Positions 27,044 to 38,092 of a stretch of DNA of 64,000 nt are shown piece after piece. The notes beneath the pieces were generated by a model. The model searched no databases and was not told where the DNA came from. It worked only from the letters and a program-made list of their open reading frames with translations. How positions within the stretch are numbered: the first letter of the stretch is position 1; every line of letters starts with the position of its first letter. Where the stretch lies: NCBI GenBank assembly GCA_963737075.1, contig CAVTRI010000001.1:1178001-1242000 (forward strand), read 5' to 3'. The position numbers and the translations under genes are program-made. Source of the DNA: CAVTRI01 sp963737075. GTDB lineage: Bacteria > Actinomycetota > Acidimicrobiia > Acidimicrobiales > Palsa-688.

Positions 27044-28278
27044 TTCTGATCCCGGGAGGCGAAATGACCTCCGTCAAAATTGTGCGAGATCGTTTGGGGC
27101 CCGATCTCTCGCTTCTTGGTAAGCCGGCTTCCGTCCAAGCTCGGTAGCCACCGAGCACGTCGGACACGTCGGTGAGTCCGGCCGCTTGGAGCACGCTGGC
27201 CGCGATCGAGGAGCGATATCCGCTGGCGCAGTAGGCGGCCGGTTCTCCGAGATGGCCGACGACCCGGTCGTAGCCGACGCGGGCCAGCCGCACCTTGGCC
27301 TCCACCGCCGTTGAGGGGTCACCGACCAGGACGATGTCTCGGTGTGGTGACAGGACGCTGGCGGCCCATTCCGCGAACCGGCCCTGAAGACCGACGTTGA
27401 TCGCGCCCCGGAGATGCCCGATCGCGAAATCGGCCGGCTCGCGGCAGTCCAAAAGGACCGCTCCAGCCGCCTGCCGGCTAAGGGTTTCGTCGAGGCGCAG
27501 GGGGGGCGGCGGGCGGTCATTGAGGAGCGGGCGGAGTTGGCAGTTGCGGGCGGCGTCGAACGCGAAGTAGTTGGGTCGCGCCGGTTGGCCGGCTGTGACA
27601 CTAGCGACGAAATCGTCTTCGGGCCATGGGCTGTACGGCGTAGTTCGAACGGCGCTGCTCGCCGAGTGTGGTGGACGTCTGGGTCGAGAGCTGCTTGCCG
27701 CACGAGGATCCGGCCCCGTGGGCGGGGAAGACGCGGGTCGGGTCCGGTAGCCGTAGCAGTTTGTGGTGCAGCGACCGGTAGAGGCGGCGGGCCAGGGCAT
27801 CGGCCGACGTGTCGGCGGCACCAGAGGCGAGCAGGTCGGGACGGCCCACATCGCCGACGAAGAGGGTGTCGCCGGTGAGCACTCCGTAAGGGATACGGTC
27901 GCTGGCTTGTTCAAAGACGACCACGCAGATTGATTCGGGGGTGTGGCCGGGGGTGGCGAGGATCTGCAGGGTGACATCGCCCAGTGAGAGCCGCTGGCCG
28001 TCATAAAGCGTGTCTACGGGGAATTGCACAGGCGCTCCCTCGCCGAAGCTGATGACGGCGCCAGTCTGCGCCGCAAGCTCCAGGTGTCCGCTTACGAAGT
28101 CGGCGTGAACGTGGGTCTCGATGACCCGCTCAATGCTGAGGCCTCGGCTTGCGGCTTCGTCCAGGTAGACGGCGATGTCGCGGCGGGGGTCGACGACTAC
28201 GGCTCGGCCGCTTGTCTCGTCGCCGACCAGGTAGGAGGCGTGGGACAAGCAAGCAAGGTTGTGTTGGCTCAGGATCAT
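27015..28278 (-). pseudogene. Persulfide-dioxygenase-like MBL-fold plus rhodanese protein, frameshifted
   Basis: The first part (28278 to ~27630) is an ETHE1/Blh-like MBL domain: ETHVHADFVSGH (H-x-H-x-D), ATPGHTPESICVVV, LTGDTLFVGDVGRPDLL, FPAHGAGSSCGKQL. Near 27620 the frame must shift to go on as EDDFVASVTAGQPARPNYFA and two rhodanese domains, with LLDCREPADFAIGHLRGAINV and AYCASGYRSSIAAS as Cys sites. The intact protein would oxidise glutathione or protein persulfides. One indel; sequencing error likely. The stop overlaps the convergent gene by 29 bases, more than usual. Confidence 0.75.
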
Positions 28279-28308
28279 CGCCCGAAATCTCGAGGAGGCC
28301 GCGGCCGC

Positions 28309-28965
28309 CTAGGCGGGGTGAGGGACGATGCGGATGCAGGGCTTGGGTTGCTTCCAGTTGCCGAACATCTGCTTGGCCTCGTCGTTGGAAACCGACCCTG
28401 CGATGATGACGTCGTCCCCGGGGTTCCAGTTGACCGGGGTCGCCACCTTGTGTTTGGCGGTCAGCTGCAGCGAGTCGATCACCCGCAGCACCTCGTCGAA
28501 GTTGCGCCCGGTGGTCATTGGATAGACCAGGATGAGCTTGACCTTCTTGTCCGGGCCGATCACGAACACGTTGCGCACGGTCTGGTTGTCTGCGGGCGTG
28601 CGCGCTTTGGCGTCACCGGACGTACTCGCCGGGAGCATCCCGTAAAGTTTGGCGACGTTGAAGTCGTGATCGCCGATGATGAGGTAGTTGGGTGCCGTGC
28701 CCTGGGTTTCCTCGATGTCTCGGGCCCACGCCTGGTGATCGCCGGTCGAGTCCACTGACAGGCCGATGATTTTCACGCCGCGGCGGTCGAACTCGGGCTT
28801 GATCTTGGCCATGTAACCCAGCTCGGTGGTGCAGACAGGGGTGCAGTCCTTTGGATGGGAAAACAACACCCCCCACGAGTCCCCCAGCCACTCGTGGAAG
28901 CGGATCGGTCCCTCGGTTGTCTCTGCGGTGAACTCCGGGGCGTCGTCACCGATTTGCAGCGCCAT
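28309..28965 (-). CDS. 1-Cys peroxiredoxin (Prx6 type)
   Basis: 218 residues. The catalytic site is SHPKDCTPVCTTELGYMAKI (peroxidatic Cys in P-x-x-x-T-x-x-C, here DFTPVCTTEL-like), and DNQTVRNVFVIGPDKKVKLI and RVIDSLQLTAKHKVATPVNW are Prx6 hallmarks. ATG 28965 follows AGGAAGGAGA. It detoxifies peroxides in the cytosol. Close to the persulfide-dioxygenase-like gene on the same strand (30-base gap), it suggests a thiol-stress operon. Confidence 0.92.
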   Translation of the reverse strand: MALQIGDDAPEFTAETTEGPIRFHEWLGDSWGVLFSHPKDCTPVCTTELGYMAKIKPEFDRRGVKIIGLSVDSTGDHQAWARDIEETQGTAPNYLIIGDHDFNVAKLYGMLPASTSGDAKARTPADNQTVRNVFVIGPDKKVKLILVYPMTTGRNFDEVLRVIDSLQLTAKHKVATPVNWNPGDDVIIAGSVSNDEAKQMFGNWKQPKPCIRIVPHPA

Positions 28966-29096
28966 CAGCGTCTCCTTCCTACGGTTGTCGTGGTGGCGGC
29001 GTGATGATGAAACCACGGCCGAGCACAGAGTCCGCATAGAAGTCGCACACAGCCGAACGGTCTCTTTCTGCTCTGGCCGGCAGGAGGCGCGCCAGA

Positions 29097-31853
29097 ATGT
29101 CGGCCGTGGGCGATACGACCCCTGATGGCCAGGGCGAAGGTCTGATCGCAGGGCTGGAGATCCGCCTTCTGGGCCCGGTAGAGGTGACGCGTGGTGGCTG
29201 CCTTGTTCGGCTGCCTGGCGCCAAGCCTACGGCGCTGCCGGCCATGTTGGCCATCCACGCCGGGGAGGTCGTTGGGAGTGGCCGGCTGATCGACGCCCTG
29301 TGGGAGACCGAGCCGCCGCCATCGGCCGGCGCGGTCTTGCGCACCTACGTCGCTCAGCTTCGCCGCGCCCTTGCCGCTCCTGCGATCGTGACTGGAACGG
29401 ATGGCTACGCGTTACGAAGAGACGCAACGCGCATCGACGCCCAGGAATTCGAAGTTCAGATCGGGCGGGCCCCGGGCGGCGCCGCGACCCGACGTTAGGA
29501 GTGCTGCGCTGCGTCGGGCCCTGGCCATATGGCGCGGCCCGGCCTTCGGCGACCTGGCGCACAAGGCGTTCGCCGCCGCCGAGGCGCATCGATTAGAGGA
29601 GCTGCGCTGGGTCGCTCAGGAAGATCGCGTCGACGCTGACCTGGCAGCGGGCGATCACCCTCGGCTCGTCGCAGAGCTTCATCTGCTGGTTGCCGAACAG
29701 CCGCTCCGAGAGAGGCTTCGGGGCCAGCTCATGGTGGCCCTCTACCGTTCGGGCCGCCAGGCTGAGGCGCTCGACGCGTTCCAAGATTACCGTCGGCTGC
29801 TGAGGGAAGAGCTGGGGATCGAACCGTCACCCGAGCTCAAGCGGCTCGAGCACGCGGTGCTCGTCCACAACCCAGCCCTGGATCCTCCACGGCCGTGGAC
29901 AGCGAGAGCGGCGCAAGGTCGGCGTCATAATCTGCCGCAGGCGCTTTCCAGCTTTGTCGGACGCGCCGACGAGATCGAACATATCGCTGGACTCCTCAGA
30001 CACCACCGGCTGGTGACCCTCGTCGGGACCGGTGGGTGCGGCAAGACTCGCCTCGCCATCGAGGTCGCGGCCCGGCAATGCGATGATCACACCGACGGTG
30101 TCTGGCTCGTCGAACTGGCAGCGCTGACTCAGCCCGCCCACGTCCCCTCAGCGATCGGCGGCGTGTGGGGGCTGCAGGACGGCGGGATCGGCGGCGTCGC
30201 CGCCCGGGTAGTCGAATACGTCGCCGACCGGGAACTCCTGCTCGTCGTGGACAACTGCGAGCATCTGCTTGCGAGCGTCGCCGAGCTGGTCGACCGAACT
30301 TTGCGAGCGGCGACGTCGCTGCGGGTACTGGCTACCAGTCGCGAGCCGCTCGGGGTAGCTGGAGAGGTCACCGTGCGGGCGCCTTCCCTCGCACTCCCTT
30401 CCGACCGGCCGCTCAACCCGGACGAGGCCAGCGCCGCCGAGGCCGTCCGTCTCTTCGTGGCCCGCGCCGGGCAGGCCCGTCCCGGCTTCGCGTTGACGGT
30501 GGCCAACACGGGAGCCGTCGTTGAGATTTGCCGAACACTGGACGGCATCCCGCTCGCCATCGAGCTGGCCGCCGCTCGAGTGAGGGCGCTCACGCCCGAT
30601 GAGATCGCCGACCATCTCGACCAGCGGTTCACTCTCCTCGCCGACGGACCGCGCACCGCGCTTCCGCGGCATCGGACACTTCGGTCCCTTATCGACTGGA
30701 GCTGGGACCTCCTTTCCGACCCCGAACGCGAGCTCCTGCGCCGACTTTCCGTGTTCCCCGGGGGTTTCACCCTCGGGGCCGCCGGTTGCGTGTGCGGTGC
30801 CGAGCCGCCCCCGGCTGGAGACTTGCTCAGCCTTCTATCGGCTCTCATCGACAAGTCCCTGCTGGTCGTCGAGTGGCCGGGCGAAACGAGTCGCTACAGG
30901 ATGCTCGAAACTGTCCGCCAGTACGCCTTGGAGCGGCTCGCTCAGGCCGGCGAGGAGCACACCACCCGCGACCGGCATCTAGCATGGTTCGTCGACCTAC
31001 ACGACCAGGCCCGAGCGGGCCTGGTCGGCCCAGATCAGCTCGCATGGACCCACGCGTGCGAGATCGAGTTCCCCAATACCCGCGCCGCCCTGACCTGGGC
31101 CCACGTGAGCGGTCAGCACGATGCCGGACTGCGAATCGCGGCTGTGAGCCGACTCTGGCAGCACCTCGGCCACCTTTCCGAGGGCAGAGTATGGCTCGAC
31201 CGCATGCTCGCCACCCGTGCCGGCGATCCAATCCTCGGAGCACATGCACTCAATGTTGTGGGCTACATCGCCTATCTCCAACGCGACCTCGCCGCGGCCC
31301 GCCGCTATCTTCGACTAGGACTGTCAGAGAACCTGCGGTTGAAGCAAGCGGCTCAGGTTTTGCACTCGCTCGGCTCATTGTCCTGCGTCGCCCTTGCCGA
31401 GGGTCACCGCGACGAAGCCCGCCAGTATCTGACCGGCGCGCCCGAGTGGGCTTCGCTCAGCGAGCACCCGACAGAACGAGCACGAACGATCGTGATGCTC
31501 AGTCAGTTGGCGATCGCAGACGGCGACCTGCAGTATTCACGCGATCTCGCACAGGAGTCATTGTCCGAGTACACCAAGTTGGGGACCGACACGGCATGGC
31601 CGCTCCACTCGAACGGCTCAGCGAACTTGCTTACCGGGATCACGATTTGCCAGCGGCTCGACGATACCTAGAAGACGCGCTCCAGCAGGTACAAGGCATC
31701 TGCAAAGTCTGCACCGAGAATCTTCTCACCGACCTCGCACAAGTAATCAGCGTCGATCTCGATGATTTCTCGGCGCTCGAAAACCTTCTCGCGGAGCGTG
31801 ACCGACTCCGCGTCGAAGTCGGCCTCCCTCCCACAGACCCATGGACCGTATAG
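29097..31853 (+). pseudogene. SARP/AfsR-like transcriptional regulator with NB-ARC and TPRs, at least two frameshifts
   Basis: Starts at ATG 29097: winged-helix DNA-binding domain (LEIRLLGPVEVTRGG, YVAQLRRAL). Near 29495 the frame breaks and continues SAALRRALAIWRGPAFGDL, the BTAD domain (YRSGRQAEALDAFQDYRRLL-EE-GIEPSPEL). The NB-ARC P-loop is LVGTGGCGKTRLA (~30030), Walker B LLLVVDNCEHLL. TPRs follow from ~31100. A second break near 31590 moves TPR-like RYLEDALQ to another frame ending 31853. The family activates secondary-metabolite or stress genes. Divergent from the peroxiredoxin gene. Indel errors or decay both possible. Confidence 0.7.
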
Positions 31854-31955
31854 TCCGAACGCGAAGCAGGTCCGCGTCTGGCGCCTTATATACCTAAAAC
31901 CCGCGTGTTCAGACGGCGTCACCTCAGAAGCCGCGCGGCGACTGCCCTGCAGCAA
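31668..31955 (-). CDS. Hypothetical protein, uncertain
   Basis: 95 residues with good third-position GC on the minus strand and a plausible protein-like pattern: FAFGLYGPWVCGREADFD, then VTLREKVFERREIIEIDADYLCEVG and LGADFADALYLLERVF. It overlaps the end of the SARP-like gene on the other strand, and only one of the two readings is likely real here. No family recognised. Confidence 0.35.
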   Translation of the reverse strand: MLQGSRRAASEVTPSEHAGFRYIRRQTRTCFAFGLYGPWVCGREADFDAESVTLREKVFERREIIEIDADYLCEVGEKILGADFADALYLLERVF

Positions 31956-32052
31956 TCTATGAAGCGACGCCCACCAGGTCGTCGCATCAACCGCGGTTCG
32001 TAGCCGAGAGTGCTTTCGTGGTGCAGCCCGGCTGGGCGGGTGGGGCTCCGTT

Positions 32053-32673
32053 TCAGGGAAGGACTGCCTCCGTTGCCTTTTGGAAGAGTTCGATTGCTAC
32101 TCGGGCTCGTTGGACCCTGAATTGCTTCCAATCCTGGCCCGCGGTGCCTTGAACGCGGTCATTCAGGTAAGCCCACTCCGGGTTTGGTCCCTTGTACGCT
32201 GCAACCGCCTGGAGCCACACAGTCGCGAACTCTGCAAATGTGGGTGCGGTGCCCCGAGACCAGTATTCCCGCAGTATCTCTTGCGCGATTGCCCCGAACT
32301 CGAACCGACCTTGCGTCAGGCGCTTCAGCAACGCCAGCGTCGCCTTGTCCCCGTTTCGGTAACGCCGATAGAGGACGAGGTCCGACTCGACCGGAGCACG
32401 CGCGAGAGAGTCTCCGACGACCCGGGGAGCAAACACCGTGGCTGGTAGCACAACTCCGGTTTCGACGAAATGCAAGAGTCGTCCTACAACTACTCCTTTG
32501 CGGTCGTTGTCGGTAGTTTTCACAATTCGCCCGTCAGGTCGCTGGATTGAGATCTGGTAGGGAATGCCGCAGCTGCGACAAAGCCGGCGGAGCTCAGTGA
32601 GGTTCGCGTACTGGAGGCACTCTCGAAGCTTGGCCATCTCGTCGCTCGAGAGTCGCGACGGCGGTGGAGCCAT
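32053..32673 (-). CDS. Hypothetical protein, possibly with an N-terminal SAP-like motif
   Basis: 206 residues. The first ~30 residues (DEMAKLRECLQYANLTELRRLC) look like a small helix-turn-helix or SAP-like motif, then CRSCGIPYQISIQRPDGRIV. The middle is basic and helical (YRRYRNGDKATLALLKRLTQGRF). The C-terminal part includes FATVWLQAVAAYKGPNPEWAYLNDRVQG. The ATG at 32673 lacks a clear ribosome-binding site. Codon use fits the region. Family unknown; a nucleic-acid link is a guess from the basic helices. Confidence 0.55.
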   Translation of the reverse strand: MAPPPSRLSSDEMAKLRECLQYANLTELRRLCRSCGIPYQISIQRPDGRIVKTTDNDRKGVVVGRLLHFVETGVVLPATVFAPRVVGDSLARAPVESDLVLYRRYRNGDKATLALLKRLTQGRFEFGAIAQEILREYWSRGTAPTFAEFATVWLQAVAAYKGPNPEWAYLNDRVQGTAGQDWKQFRVQRARVAIELFQKATEAVLP

Positions 32674-32830
32674 CCGGAGAGTATGCCCCGGCTCGGCGGG
32701 ACCTTCAGGGTCCGCGGATAGGCCGCCATCTCATGGAGACGGCCGCCACGGAGGATTCGTTCTACGACCGACACGCAGAAAGGCACCGGTCAGATGATGC
32801 GATAGCCCACCCCGGGAAGGGTTTCGATGA

Positions 32831-33031
32831 TGTCGGGGAGCCTTCGGCGTCGGAGCCGGCGCCCTCTCCACTGCCATCTACGCCTCCACCAAACACGAAG
32901 TCATCGTCATCCCCACACTCGGCTGGGGCGGAGGCCTCGGAGCAGCAGTGTTCATCGGCGCCATCGCCGGACTCTGGCCCGCCCTGCGTGCCGCCAGCCT
33001 GTTGCCCACCCAGGCGCTGTGGAGCATGTGA
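32831..33031 (+). pseudogene. C-terminal remnant of an FtsX/MacB-type ABC permease
   Basis: A reading without start gives GALSTAIYASTKHEVIVIP, then LGAAVFIGAIAGLWPALRAA and LLPTQALWSM. This is the last membrane helix and conserved PA-RAA-L-P-EAL tail of MacB-like permeases. Nothing upstream continues it, so the rest of the gene is lost. Confidence 0.7.
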
Positions 33032-33080
33032 ACACGATTGTCATGCGCTCCGTCGGCGGAACGCCCCGAGCCCCGGCTGG

Positions 33081-33668
33081 TCAGTGCCGAAGTGCTTCTC
33101 GGGCTTCTCTAGCTCCGTAGTAGACCAGGACATACCCGGCGGCGGGGTCCGCCCACCACCAGCCGACAGCAGCGTTGAGAACGAGGCCGGCCAGCACCGC
33201 GGTGGCGAGGATGCCGTCAATGAGCGTGACCCGGCCTTCGGTACGAAGTACAGGATTGTTGAGGGCTGCGCCGGTGCGGGCCTTGCCAGCGGCGAGGGTA
33301 AACATGGCGGCAGCGGTGATCGCAGTCCAGGCGATCCCCAGAGTCGAATGGTGGGGGCGGAACCCGATGACAAGCACTACCGTGGACTGGATGAGAAGGT
33401 AGACGACGAGCAGGACGAACGCCCAACCGATGAGACGGAGCGCTTGCCGCTGGCGGTCCGCGGCCACGTCGCTCAACTGCCAGAGCACGACGGTCGAGGC
33501 GCCGATCTCGATGAGACTGTCGAGGCCGAACCCAGCTAGCGCCACGGAGCGGGCCGTGATCGCGCCGATAGCCAAGACAACTATGCCAACGACGTTCCAG
33601 CCAAGCGTGACATATTCGAGGTGGCTCCCCCGCTGGAGCAGTTTTGCTTCTCGAGTCTCGGTACTCAC
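33081..33668 (-). CDS. Cation-efflux-like (CDF) small membrane protein
   Basis: 195 residues, about 6 helices. LAGFGLDSLIEIGASTVVLW carries the CDF metal-site DxxxE-like pattern in helix 2, and LIDGILATAVLAGLVLNAAVGWWWADPAAGYVLVYYG matches the helix 5 site of the family. It lacks the long cytosolic domain of full CDF transporters (usually ~300 residues). GTG start near 33668. Could move or sense divalent metals; substrate unknown. Confidence 0.7.
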   Translation of the reverse strand: MSTETREAKLLQRGSHLEYVTLGWNVVGIVVLAIGAITARSVALAGFGLDSLIEIGASTVVLWQLSDVAADRQRQALRLIGWAFVLLVVYLLIQSTVVLVIGFRPHHSTLGIAWTAITAAAMFTLAAGKARTGAALNNPVLRTEGRVTLIDGILATAVLAGLVLNAAVGWWWADPAAGYVLVYYGAREAREALRH

Positions 33669-33796
33669 GGCTCCATCAGGGACCCAAGCTAGTCAGACCC
33701 CGAGCGGGTCCCGCCTTGTCGTTTCGTTCTAGATCCTGTCAGTCTCGCGTACCCATCATGGGGATGACGCACGGAATCGAAAAGGAGGAGCTGACG

Positions 33797-34239
33797 GTGA
33801 AGGCACAGATCCAGGTCATCACGCTCGCGGTAAGTGACCTCGACCGGGCGCTAAAGTTCTATCGGGAAGGTCTCGGCCTAAGTTCGCCAGGGGTCGTCGC
33901 CACCGAACTCCACGACGACCAGAGCGGCGCGGACGGAGCCATCGCCGCGTTCACGCTCGAGGGTGGGCTGATCCTTTCTCTCTATCCCCGCTCGACCTCG
34001 CCAAGGACGCCGGTGTGCCGTACGCCTCGCCCAAGACGGGAGAGTTCAGTCTCGGACACATCGTCGCTGATCGGGCAGATGTGGACGCCGTGCTCAATCA
34101 GGCCCAGTCGGCCGGCGGGACGGTCCTCGGCCAGCCGCGCGACCGACCATGGGGAATCTACTCGGGATACTTTCGGGATCCCGACGGGCACCTATGGGAG
34201 ATCATCTGGAACCCCGCCCTCGACCGCAATGCATCATGA
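33797..34239 (+). pseudogene. VOC-family (glyoxalase fold) protein, frameshifted
   Basis: From GTG 33797 (AAAAGGAGGAG upstream) the frame gives IQVITLAVSDLDRALKFYRE and AIAAFTLEGGLILSLYP. Near 33988 the reading moves to LDLAKDAGVPYASPKTGEFS, then DAVLNQAQSAGGTVL and GYFRDPDGHLWEIIWNP, ending 34239. A one-base indel is the simplest reason. Relatives are ~140-residue VOC proteins of unknown substrate. Confidence 0.75.
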
Positions 34240-34425
34240 ATCGCCGCGGCCTCAGCCAGGTGCTGCACGGCTTGCGTAGCGCCTCCAGGCCGCCGATGGG
34301 GGTCACCCCAAATATCCCGGCGTGCCCGTCATTCTGGGGCAGGCGACCACCACTACTGGCATGGTCATCCGAATCGGGCATCTTGGTCATGACGCGCCGC
34401 GGCTCCGACGGAGGAGGACACGCAA

Positions 34426-34827
34426 TTGCCGAAACAAATCAAGGGAAATGCAGGGCGAAAGCCCCCAGAGCCGGCGACGGACCACTCGGAAATCGACGAT
34501 TGGTTCCGGCGCCAGATGCCGCATCTCCGGCCCATCGTCGAGCAGCTGGACGAGTCGATCCGAGCGACAATTCCGGGCCTTCACTACGCCGTCAAGTGGA
34601 AGAGGCCGTACTACGGGCTACCGGAACTCGGGTGGATCATCGAGATGGCCGCCTACGACATCTCCGTGAATGTCGTTTTCCTCGGAGGTGCGGACTTCGA
34701 CCGGCCGCCGCCACTGGGGACCACCGATCGGATCCGGTACGTCAAGGTGACCACTATGGAGGAAGTGCAGCGACCGGAGCTGCATAAGTGGATCGAGGAG
34801 GCGGGCCGCACGCCGGGTTGGAGGTGA
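34426..34827 (+). CDS. DUF1801 (YdhG/YjbR-like) family protein
   Basis: 133 residues. The TTG start is followed by basic residues; then IDDWFRRQMPHLRPIVEQLDESI, LHYAVKWKRPYYGL, WIIEMAAYDISVNVVFLGGADF and RYVKVTTMEEV fit DUF1801 proteins, which are small single-domain proteins of unknown role. The start is chosen because no ATG or GTG precedes the domain. Confidence 0.78.
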   Translation: MPKQIKGNAGRKPPEPATDHSEIDDWFRRQMPHLRPIVEQLDESIRATIPGLHYAVKWKRPYYGLPELGWIIEMAAYDISVNVVFLGGADFDRPPPLGTTDRIRYVKVTTMEEVQRPELHKWIEEAGRTPGWR

Positions 34828-35033
34828 CCGCCGTCGCGCCACAGTGACGGAGTGGTGCGACTCCGCAGCGGCTCGTGGCGCACCTTGGCCGCGATCAGGG
34901 GCAGGTTCGCATTGGCTTGCCGCGATCGTGGGGGAACGATCCTTGTCGTGCTCGCCCTTCTCGCTTCGGGTGAAGGCGACCTGGAGGAGGCCGGCCGCCC
35001 GGCGGGGTGTTCTTAGTCTGTACGATCTGTGCA

Positions 35034-35363
35034 GTGAAGGAGCCAACATCCGCGCTGGACGTTGAACGGCTGGTGCATCACGCCGAGCGCCCAGGTTTCG
35101 GGATCACTGAGCTGCAGATCGGCCCGACCCAAGAGGTTCCCTGGCACCGGCACACCAATGTCGGCGACACCTTTTATGTGCTCGAGGGTCAGATTCGCTT
35201 GGCCTTGCGCGACCCCGACGAGCAGGTCGATCTGGGACCGGGGCAGCCGTGGGGACCGGTTCCTGCCGGCCGAGCGCACCGGGTCAGGAACGCTGGCCCG
35301 ACATCGGCGACGTTCCTGGTGCTGCACGGGATCGGAGAATACGACTTCATCGCGGGCGACTGA
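35034..35363 (+). CDS. Small cupin-domain protein
   Basis: 109 residues from GTG 35034. The cupin motifs are complete: VPWHRHTNVGDTFYVLEGQIRL (H-x-H-x5-E/D.. site) and PAGRAHRVRNAGPTSATFLVLHGIGEYDF. A metal-binding beta barrel is expected. Function cannot be told from the fold. Confidence 0.75.
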   Translation: MKEPTSALDVERLVHHAERPGFGITELQIGPTQEVPWHRHTNVGDTFYVLEGQIRLALRDPDEQVDLGPGQPWGPVPAGRAHRVRNAGPTSATFLVLHGIGEYDFIAGD

Positions 35364-35768
35364 TTCTTCCGTGGCTCCAATCTCTTGGCAGTTCGGCTTG
35401 TGTGCAGCCTGGTCTCGGTATTCTTCAACTGCCTAGACACTTGACATCGGCATCGACCCCAGCGATACGCCGTCGCGGTGCCGCCGCGGGTGCGGGAGGT
35501 CGGACAGCCCGGCCGCATCTGGCGGGAATGGGGCGATTGGATGCCGGGCCGACGACCGTGGGGCTTGCGGGAACTGTCGGTGTGGTATGCCCGAATGGGC
35601 AATCAATCCTGGAGCGTGGACGCCTGGAGATCGATCTGCTTCGCTGCGCCGGTCCCGTTTTCGGTCGTCGGGACATTTGGTGTTTACGGAGTGCGAGTGC
35701 AGTCTGCCTGGTACCCTCCGCCGGGTCGGAGGTCGAGAACAGCCGGCCTACGGAAAGGGGAGGATTAC
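35364..35768. other. Stretch without a recognised gene
   Basis: About 400 bases. Plus-strand readings in two frames look partly coding (DIGIDPSDTPSR near 35445; RITWLTW at the end) but match no family I recognise and carry no clear start. A decayed insertion cannot be excluded. Confidence 0.35.
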
Positions 35769-37187
35769 ATGGCTGACGTGGTGATCGTGGGCGCCGGCGT
35801 GGTCGGCCTGGGGACGGCCTTGCTCTTGGCCGAAGACGGGCATGCGGTGACGGTGCTGGAGCGGGACCCCGCCCCGCCGCCAAACGGGTGTGATGCGGCG
35901 TGGGACGCCTGGGAGCGACGAGGCGTCAACCAGTTCCGCCTCCCTCACGTCTTTCTTGGCCGTTACCGGGCCATCGTCGACGCCGAGCTTCCTCGGGTGG
36001 CCGAGGCGGTCGAGGCCGCCGGCGGCCTGCGCTACAACCCGCTGCTGGCGATACCCGAGGAGGTACGCGGCCCGGAGCGTGCCGAGGACCGCGAGAGCGA
36101 GATTCTCACCGGCCGTCGGCCGGTGGTGGAGATGGCGGTGGCGTCGGTGGCCGAGGCCACTCCCGGGCTGAGGGTCCGGCGGGGCGTGGGAGTGGAGGGC
36201 CTCGTCATCGGAGCCCAAGCCCGGAAGGGGATCCCTCATGTCGTCGGCGTGCGCACCAGCGGGGGGGAGGAGGTGCGTGCTGACCTCCTCGTCGACGTGT
36301 CCGGGCGGCGCTCCCCTCTGCCCCGGTGGCTGGACCAGGCCGGCCTGCGCCCGCTGCGGGAGGAGATCGAGGACTCCGGTTTCATGTACTACGGCCGCCA
36401 CTACCGCTCGGCCGACGGGTCGGTTCCGTTCGCGTTCGGGCCCGCCCTGCAGCCGCTCGGGACGATCTCCAGCCTCACCGTGGCGGCGGACAACGGGACC
36501 TGGAGTGTGGTGGTCATCTCCAGTGCCAAGGACAAGGAGCTCTATGGCCTGCGCGAGGTCGACCGCTTCGAGAGGCTATTCCGCTCCCTGCCACTGGTGG
36601 CCCACTGGCTCGACGGGGAGCCGCTCGAGGACCGGGTGGTCACCATCACCAAGATCGAAGACCGTTGGCGCTCGCTGCTCGTGGACGGGGAGCCCATCGT
36701 GACCGGTCTGGTGGCCGTGGGGGACGCCTGGGCGTGCTCCAATCCCTCCGTCGGGCGGGGGGCGTCGATCGGGATGCTCCAAGGGGTCACGCTGCGGGAC
36801 ACCCTCAGGGAGGCTGGTGGTGAGGATCCTTACACCCTGGCCGGCGCGTTCCACGCCGCCACCGCCGAGGTGGTGGAGCCGTGGTTCATGTGGACCCGCT
36901 TCGGGGATCGGCACCGACTGGCCGAGATCGACACTCTGATTGCCGGTGAGCGCTACGAGCCTGCTGACCGGCGTTGGGAGCTGGAACAGGCCCTGGCCGC
37001 CGCGGTCATGAAGGACCCCGACCTGCTGCGGGTACTCCTGCGGGCCGCTTTCGTGCTCGACCCGCTCGAGGAGGCGCTGGCCGCGCCCGGGGTGGCCGAG
37101 CGGGTCCTCGAGCTCGGCGCCGACTGGAGGCAGATACCGGTGCCGGCGCCTTCCCGCGCGGAGCTGGTGGCCATCGCCAACGGCTGA
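35769..37187 (+). CDS. FAD-dependent oxidoreductase/monooxygenase
   Basis: 472 residues. The N-terminal dinucleotide fold is VVIVGAGVVGLGTALLLAEDGHAVTVLERDP (GxGxxG). LLVDVSGRRSPLPRWL has the middle DG-type motif, and LVAVGDAWACSNPSVGRGASIGM carries the GD-x-FAD motif. The C-terminal 150 residues are helical. GGGGAGG precedes the ATG. Related proteins hydroxylate or oxidise small molecules; the substrate is unknown and the gene stands alone. Confidence 0.85.
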   Translation: MADVVIVGAGVVGLGTALLLAEDGHAVTVLERDPAPPPNGCDAAWDAWERRGVNQFRLPHVFLGRYRAIVDAELPRVAEAVEAAGGLRYNPLLAIPEEVRGPERAEDRESEILTGRRPVVEMAVASVAEATPGLRVRRGVGVEGLVIGAQARKGIPHVVGVRTSGGEEVRADLLVDVSGRRSPLPRWLDQAGLRPLREEIEDSGFMYYGRHYRSADGSVPFAFGPALQPLGTISSLTVAADNGTWSVVVISSAKDKELYGLREVDRFERLFRSLPLVAHWLDGEPLEDRVVTITKIEDRWRSLLVDGEPIVTGLVAVGDAWACSNPSVGRGASIGMLQGVTLRDTLREAGGEDPYTLAGAFHAATAEVVEPWFMWTRFGDRHRLAEIDTLIAGERYEPADRRWELEQALAAAVMKDPDLLRVLLRAAFVLDPLEEALAAPGVAERVLELGADWRQIPVPAPSRAELVAIANG

Positions 37188-37255
37188 TCGCAGCACGACA
37201 GGAGAGCAGGGGAAAAGGTATGCCGCGTGCTGGCTCGGGCTAGCAAGCCCGATGG

Positions 37256-37828
<573 letters not shown>

Positions 37829-38092
37829 TTTCCCATTCTGTCGGAGGACTCAGTGCTCAGGAGAACCCACCTACGATGCGCCAGTCTCCCGGACGGACGA
37901 AAACGGCTCGGGAGTGCGGTCCGTGGACCAGTGGTCCTACGAGTGGGGAATGGCCGAGCGAGGGGACGGAAAATGGGTACCGTGGTTCCGAACTGCTCTG
38001 GCGTAACGACCTGCATCGCAGTGGTCCGGCAGCATGATCCCCGTCGTCCGACGTCGTTCCCTCGACGAGGCTGATGGGAGCCCAGTTGTCAG

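Noticed and set aside
29885..31249. Long Arg-rich frames overlapping the SARP-like gene
   Set aside because: Shadows of a high-GC coding frame; no domain and wrong codon bias.
35440..35768. Transposase fragment (IS110-like)
   Set aside because: A short DIGIDPS-like start is suggestive but the rest cannot be aligned by eye to any transposase.
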